Part shown: one piece after another, positions 6,789-10,389 of the stretch
Layout of the letters: each line of letters starts with the position of its first letter
Numbering within the stretch: the first letter of the stretch is position 1
Assembly: GCA_023251195.1 (NCBI GenBank)
Contig: JAHEZG010000119.1
Span: 1 to 10,389, forward strand
DNA: 10,389 bases
Direction of reading: 5' to 3'
DNA from: Chitinophagaceae bacterium
Lineage (GTDB): Bacteria; Bacteroidota; Bacteroidia; Chitinophagales; UBA10324
Notes under the pieces: model-generated
Databases searched by the model: none
Told to the model about the DNA's origin: nothing
Seen by the model: the letters and a program-made list of their open reading frames with translations, nothing else
Program-made: the position numbers and the translations under genes

Positions 6789-8294
6789 TCAATGCAACAC
6801 TTCAAACTTACCTGAAATTATTTCCATTTCTGAAATCACCTGAATAAAATACATTCCATTGGAAAGACCACTCACATCAATGTTATGCAATTTATTTATT
6901 GTACCAGCTTCAGTCTTTATTACCAGTTTTCCTGTGATCGTAAATATTCTGATTTCAGAAACAGCATCCTTTATTGCAGGAATATTAATTAACTGCGAAG
7001 ATGGATTTGGATAGATTGACAAATTATTTTCAACAACTGCAACTGATTCAGCATTTTCATTTACTGAACAAGTGTGAATAGTAAGCTTCGGCCATTTAGT
7101 TGAATCGGCATAATCGCGAGAACAAAAGAAAAGTCCGGCTGTTGGATTTTCGTTTGCGAGCTTTAACATTATTCCATAATTGTTCGTAGGATTATTTATA
7201 ATATCCTGAATCAGTTGAGTGACATCGATACCAGAATAATTTTGCGTAGCACTTGTACTTGCTGGTAAAACAATGCTGTCAACCGAAGCATGTGTTGGTT
7301 GTGTATTCCATGTTACCGCCATTTCACTCCAGTTGGATGTAACTCTTGTGAGTACTGAAGAATTCGCACCTGTGCTGCCTACAGAAGTCGCTGCGCCAAC
7401 TGTGCTGATTGGGCCAATTCCAAATAAATCAAGGGTGGCTGAAGCAATAGTAGTTCCGACTGAAAAAGAACTGAAATCGAAATTCATTAAACTTCTTCCG
7501 CCATTTAATCCGCCGCTTGCGCCCGGTTGCCAAAAACATCCAAAGTATGTTGCGGTACCTGCATTCTGATTCGCACTGTTAAAGTTGTCGTGAAATCCAA
7601 CTGGCACATCAGCGGATGGATGCATAACAAAAATTTGTGGTACACATGCATAAGTGATAATTAATTTGGGCCACTTGGTTGAATCTGCATAATCCGTTGA
7701 ACAAAAAAATAATCCGGCTGTCGGATTTTCATTTGCCAATTTTAACATGTAACCAAAACTTGTAGATGCGTTATCGAGCATATTCTGCGTAAGCTGGGTT
7801 ACATTAATTGATGCATAATCCTGAGTAGTGCTTGAACTTGCAGCTATCAAAACACTATCTGTTGCAATGTGTGTTGGTTGCGTATTCCAGGTAACTGTCA
7901 TTTCACTCCAGGAAGATGTAATTCTTTCAAGCAATGAAGCATTGGCTCCTGTACTTCCAACGGAGGTAGCTGCACCCACTGTGCTTATCGGACCAATGCC
8001 ATAAAGACTAAGTGTTGCTGAAGTAATTACTGTTCCTGAAGGAATAGATGAGAAATCAAATTTCATTAAACTTCTTCCGCCATTTAAACCTCCACTGGCT
8101 CCCGGTTGCCAAAAACAACCATAATAAGTTGAATTGCCTGCATTCTGATTTGCACTGTTAAAATTGTCGTGAAATCCAATAGGTACATCTTCAGATGGAT
8201 GAAGTGTAAGAATGGTTTGTGCATGAATGTCAATGGTCGAAAATATAAAGATAAAAAATCCTGTTAAGATAAACTTCGAAGAAATTTGATTCAT
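6789..8294 (-). CDS. Secreted protein with two DNRLRE-type domains and a T9SS type A sorting domain
   Basis: The 501-residue product is predicted to be exported by Sec and then by type IX secretion. It has a signal peptide (residues 1-25, ending DIHAQ). Two tandem copies of a DNRLRE-like beta domain follow (about 31-217 and 224-409). Each has the HPS.DVP.GFHDNFN start, the RSLM.FDFSS strand, the WSEM.VTWNTQPTH motif and the DYADSTKWPKL end. The last 75 residues are a T9SS sorting domain: SIYPNPS at 427-433, then IRIFTITGKLV, and SGLSNGMYFIQV near 475-486. DNRLRE-type domains occur as carbohydrate-associated or stalk modules in extracellular proteins. No catalytic domain is present, so an adhesive or structural surface role is a reasonable inference. 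The gene is tail-to-tail with the MtfA-like gene, only 6 bases apart. Confidence 0.9.
   Translation of the reverse strand: MNQISSKFILTGFFIFIFSTIDIHAQTILTLHPSEDVPIGFHDNFNSANQNAGNSTYYGCFWQPGASGGLNGGRSLMKFDFSSIPSGTVITSATLSLYGIGPISTVGAATSVGSTGANASLLERITSSWSEMTVTWNTQPTHIATDSVLIAASSSTTQDYASINVTQLTQNMLDNASTSFGYMLKLANENPTAGLFFCSTDYADSTKWPKLIITYACVPQIFVMHPSADVPVGFHDNFNSANQNAGTATYFGCFWQPGASGGLNGGRSLMNFDFSSFSVGTTIASATLDLFGIGPISTVGAATSVGSTGANSSVLTRVTSNWSEMAVTWNTQPTHASVDSIVLPASTSATQNYSGIDVTQLIQDIINNPTNNYGIMLKLANENPTAGLFFCSRDYADSTKWPKLTIHTCSVNENAESVAVVENNLSIYPNPSSQLINIPAIKDAVSEIRIFTITGKLVIKTEAGTINKLHNIDVSGLSNGMYFIQVISEMEIISGKFEVLH
7068..7625 (-). repeat. DNRLRE-type domain, copy 2
   Basis: This is the second copy (residues 224-409), directly before the linker to the T9SS tail. 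The least conserved part relative to copy 1 is around residues 333-373, while both edges and the WSEM...TQPTH core are almost invariant. A Cys pair (residues 253 and 391) corresponds to Cys60 and Cys198 in copy 1, which could form an internal disulfide in each copy. Confidence 0.85.
7644..8204 (-). repeat. DNRLRE-type domain, copy 1
   Basis: This is the first of two tandem domain copies in the T9SS protein (residues 31-217). It aligns without gaps to copy 2 at an offset of 193 residues (579 bases) over 178 residues. By hand count 133 of 178 positions are identical. The block GIGPISTVGAATSVGSTGAN is identical in both. Confidence 0.85.
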
Positions 8295-8439
8295 GGTAAA
8301 TTATTTTCTGCTAAAGAAAATCAGATTTGTTGAAATCACAAAATCCCTAAAATCGTTTTTGGAATATTAAATTAAAAGTCAAAACTTATGATTTTAAATT
8401 GGATTATGTGTCTAATTTTTCACCAAAGAGAAATGTTTT

Positions 8440-8470
8440 TAAAAAAATAACTTGTAATAATATTTACAAA
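8440..8470 (-). terminator. Possible weak terminator after the VWA gene
   Basis: Just after the TGA of the VWA gene (minus strand) there is a perfect 6-base inverted repeat, TTGTAA / TTACAA (8452-8457 and 8464-8469) with a 6-base loop. On the minus strand it is followed by GTTA and seven T's (8441-8447). The stem is AT-rich and so weak. The rest of the 180-base spacer 8295-8474 is AT-rich, and I see no convincing promoter in it. Confidence 0.33.
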
Positions 8471-8474
8471 AAAA

Positions 8475-10389
8475 TCAATACCCTCCATTATACTTCCTCA
8501 CAAACCACTCGATAGATAAAAGTCCTGCGAGTAAAAAGAAAATCCATTTGAGGTTGATGACAGATTCGGTTTTTTGTGTGGTGTAAATTACCGGCTTTAT
8601 GCTTTCCTGTGTTTGAATGGTTTTTATTAATTCATCAATCTGATTCGGATAAAAAAGTTTGCCTCCGCTTTTTGTACTGAGCAAATTCAGTAATTGATGG
8701 TCAGCGCGGGTTTGCGAATTTTCTAATTGCAACGGACTCACCATGAATTCTCCTTTCTCCGTAAAACTTTTATTGTTAAAAATTACTGAAGCGGTGTATG
8801 AATAATTTCCTGATGAAAAACTTCCTGCATTCAAAGTATAACCTGTTCCGTTGCGATTCATTACATAATTAAATTCTTTTCCCTTCTCATCGTGCACCAC
8901 CAGTTTCACATCAGGATGGTTCACGGGTTCGTAGGTATCGTTGTATAATTCGGCATTGAAAATTACTGTTTCGCTTTCGCTGAACATTCGTTCGTTGCCA
9001 CTGCGGCTGCGGTTTTCGGGTGTCACGCGAAATTGTTTTTTATCGGGCTTTACCGACAGGTACTGAACCATGCGTGTAATTATTTCATTGAACACATCTC
9101 CGGTTTTGTGTTGCAGAAAATCATAATTGCGCCATCGCCATATTCCTTCGCCGTTGATGATTCCGATTTTAGAATCGAGTGATTGATAAAAAGAAATGAG
9201 CGGATACTTGGTTTCAACATTTCCAATTTTCTGATACGCAAGAACAACTGTTGACGGAGCCGGACGATAATCGCCGAACGGAACTTTCAGGGGAGGAAAT
9301 GCCTGCAACGCTTGCATCGCGTTAGTGGAAAGATTGAATAAAGTGAAATCATTTTCAGGAGCGGCAGTAGCTTCACCCATTGAATTATTTCCGCCATTAA
9401 TTTTTAAAGCATCCTGTGCTGAATTGAAAAGTGAAATACTTGTTTGCGCTCCGGTGATAAACAGCATTGATTTTTTTTGTGCTGTTGCTGCTGCAATAAT
9501 TCCCTGCGTAGTTTGCGCGCCGCTTGGCAACTGATGAAAAATAATTAAGCTGTAATCTTTTACATCAGCATTGTTTCCCTGCTCATACACAATGTCGCAC
9601 TCGTAATTTTTATTTGATTCAATGGCTTGCTTCAATGCGGCGATATCAGGATGCGGCGCATTGGCGAGCAGCAAAACTTTTTCTTTTACTTCCAGCACTT
9701 CCACAAAAACATCAGTGGTATTATTGGCAAAAGTGACTTCATCGCTCAGTTGATTCAACACAAAACGATAATGAATGATGCCGGGTTTATCGGCAGCGAA
9801 AGTGAACTCAGCAGGCTTCACAAAATAATCTGATTCGGCATTGAAACTTTGTTCCTGCAACAAACGATTGGTATTTTCTTCCACGCGAAACACCTGCAAC
9901 TTTATTGCTTCGCTCTTGCAATTCTGCGCCTGCACATCGGCACGCACACTGAAATTATTTCCGAGATACGCAACCGGATTGAAATACATTTTTGAAATCA
10001 GTAAATCTCTTTTCACTGTGGTATCACCTAATGCGATAGTATAAACAGGAGCCATTTTTTCTCCGGCAGAATAAACAGGATTGCTTCCTTCGTTGTAAAC
10101 TCCATCGGATGCGAGAATGATGGCACCAAGATTCTGATTGGAAAATAAATTCTGTACCTGCTCAAAAAAATCGGAGAGGTTGGTGCTGCCGTCTTTATAA
10201 TCTGCCTGCGCGCCTTCGCGAACTTTACTGCCAAGGAGGTAAGTTTTTACCTCGTAATTTTTTGATAATGCATCGCGCAGTTTATTAAAGTTGCTGGTGT
10301 AGGCAGCAGAATCCTGTTGCTTGAAATGCATGCCGATGCTTGCCGAATTATCCTGCGCCAATAAAATAATGGGCTTCTCGGTTTCGTGA
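8475..10389 (-). CDS. VWA-domain membrane protein, 5' end cut by the window
   Basis: The frame is open to the right edge (first full codon at 10386-10388), so the N-terminus is missing; 637 residues are visible. The protein starts mid-domain with KPIILLAQDNSAS. DxSxS (visible residues 13-17) is the metal-ion-dependent adhesion site of a von Willebrand factor A domain, and IILASDG (Asp95) supplies a further site residue. A beta-sandwich-like stretch follows (about 125-230), then an alpha/beta part beginning VLLLANAPHPDIAALKQAI (about 238-310) that resembles the glutamine-amidotransferase-like fold of similar proteins without an obvious catalytic Cys, then another Ig-like region (about 465-550). 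The C-terminus has one membrane segment (WIFFLLAGLLSIEWF, about 615-629) and the tail RKYNGGY. Full-length relatives, from memory, have N-terminal membrane segments too. The function of this family is not established; it probably sits in the inner membrane with the bulk in the periplasm. Confidence 0.85.
   Translation of the reverse strand, partial: HETEKPIILLAQDNSASIGMHFKQQDSAAYTSNFNKLRDALSKNYEVKTYLLGSKVREGAQADYKDGSTNLSDFFEQVQNLFSNQNLGAIILASDGVYNEGSNPVYSAGEKMAPVYTIALGDTTVKRDLLISKMYFNPVAYLGNNFSVRADVQAQNCKSEAIKLQVFRVEENTNRLLQEQSFNAESDYFVKPAEFTFAADKPGIIHYRFVLNQLSDEVTFANNTTDVFVEVLEVKEKVLLLANAPHPDIAALKQAIESNKNYECDIVYEQGNNADVKDYSLIIFHQLPSGAQTTQGIIAAATAQKKSMLFITGAQTSISLFNSAQDALKINGGNNSMGEATAAPENDFTLFNLSTNAMQALQAFPPLKVPFGDYRPAPSTVVLAYQKIGNVETKYPLISFYQSLDSKIGIINGEGIWRWRNYDFLQHKTGDVFNEIITRMVQYLSVKPDKKQFRVTPENRSRSGNERMFSESETVIFNAELYNDTYEPVNHPDVKLVVHDEKGKEFNYVMNRNGTGYTLNAGSFSSGNYSYTASVIFNNKSFTEKGEFMVSPLQLENSQTRADHQLLNLLSTKSGGKLFYPNQIDELIKTIQTQESIKPVIYTTQKTESVINLKWIFFLLAGLLSIEWFVRKYNGGY

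Noticed and set aside
7273..7569. 98-codon open frame on the + strand.
   Set aside because: It lies wholly inside the T9SS protein gene on the other strand and reflects the strong codon bias of the repeated domain.

Overview
The window is a chromosomal segment of a Bacteroidota bacterium. The main evidence is a type IX secretion (T9SS) C-terminal sorting domain on one protein, Bacteroidota-type envelope families (acyloxyacyl hydrolase with an outer-membrane barrel, a VWA protein with a single C-terminal membrane segment ending in a GGY tail), AT-rich spacers, and starts without a clear Shine-Dalgarno. The genus cannot be told from the sequence. Both ends are cut inside genes: carA on the left and a VWA protein gene on the right.

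Left part (1-3202, + strand): the 3' part of carA (pyrimidine and arginine precursor synthesis), an unusually AT-rich gene for a predicted secreted protein, and complete eno (glycolysis). Middle (3222-5454, - strand): two envelope genes, a secreted protein with a candidate Cys...Gln thioester-type motif pair, and a PagL-like lipid A deacylase whose 5' end carries a GC-rich inverted repeat. Next (5611-6782, + strand): an FtsB/DivIC-like division protein overlapping a membrane-anchored MtfA-like zinc peptidase. Right part (6789-10389, - strand): a secreted protein with two DNRLRE-type repeats and a T9SS tail, then the 3' part of a VWA-domain membrane protein.

My reading is that carA, eno and the ftsB-like gene are an ancestral housekeeping backbone into which envelope genes have been placed. 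The evidence is the opposite orientation of the middle pair and the odd composition of the 731-1825 gene; the expected backbone order is from memory. I found no tRNA, rRNA, CRISPR array, transposase, phage gene or recognisable defence system. I see no strong case for a new multi-gene system. The best leads are the possible thioester-type secreted protein and the inverted repeat that appears to have reshaped a start region.
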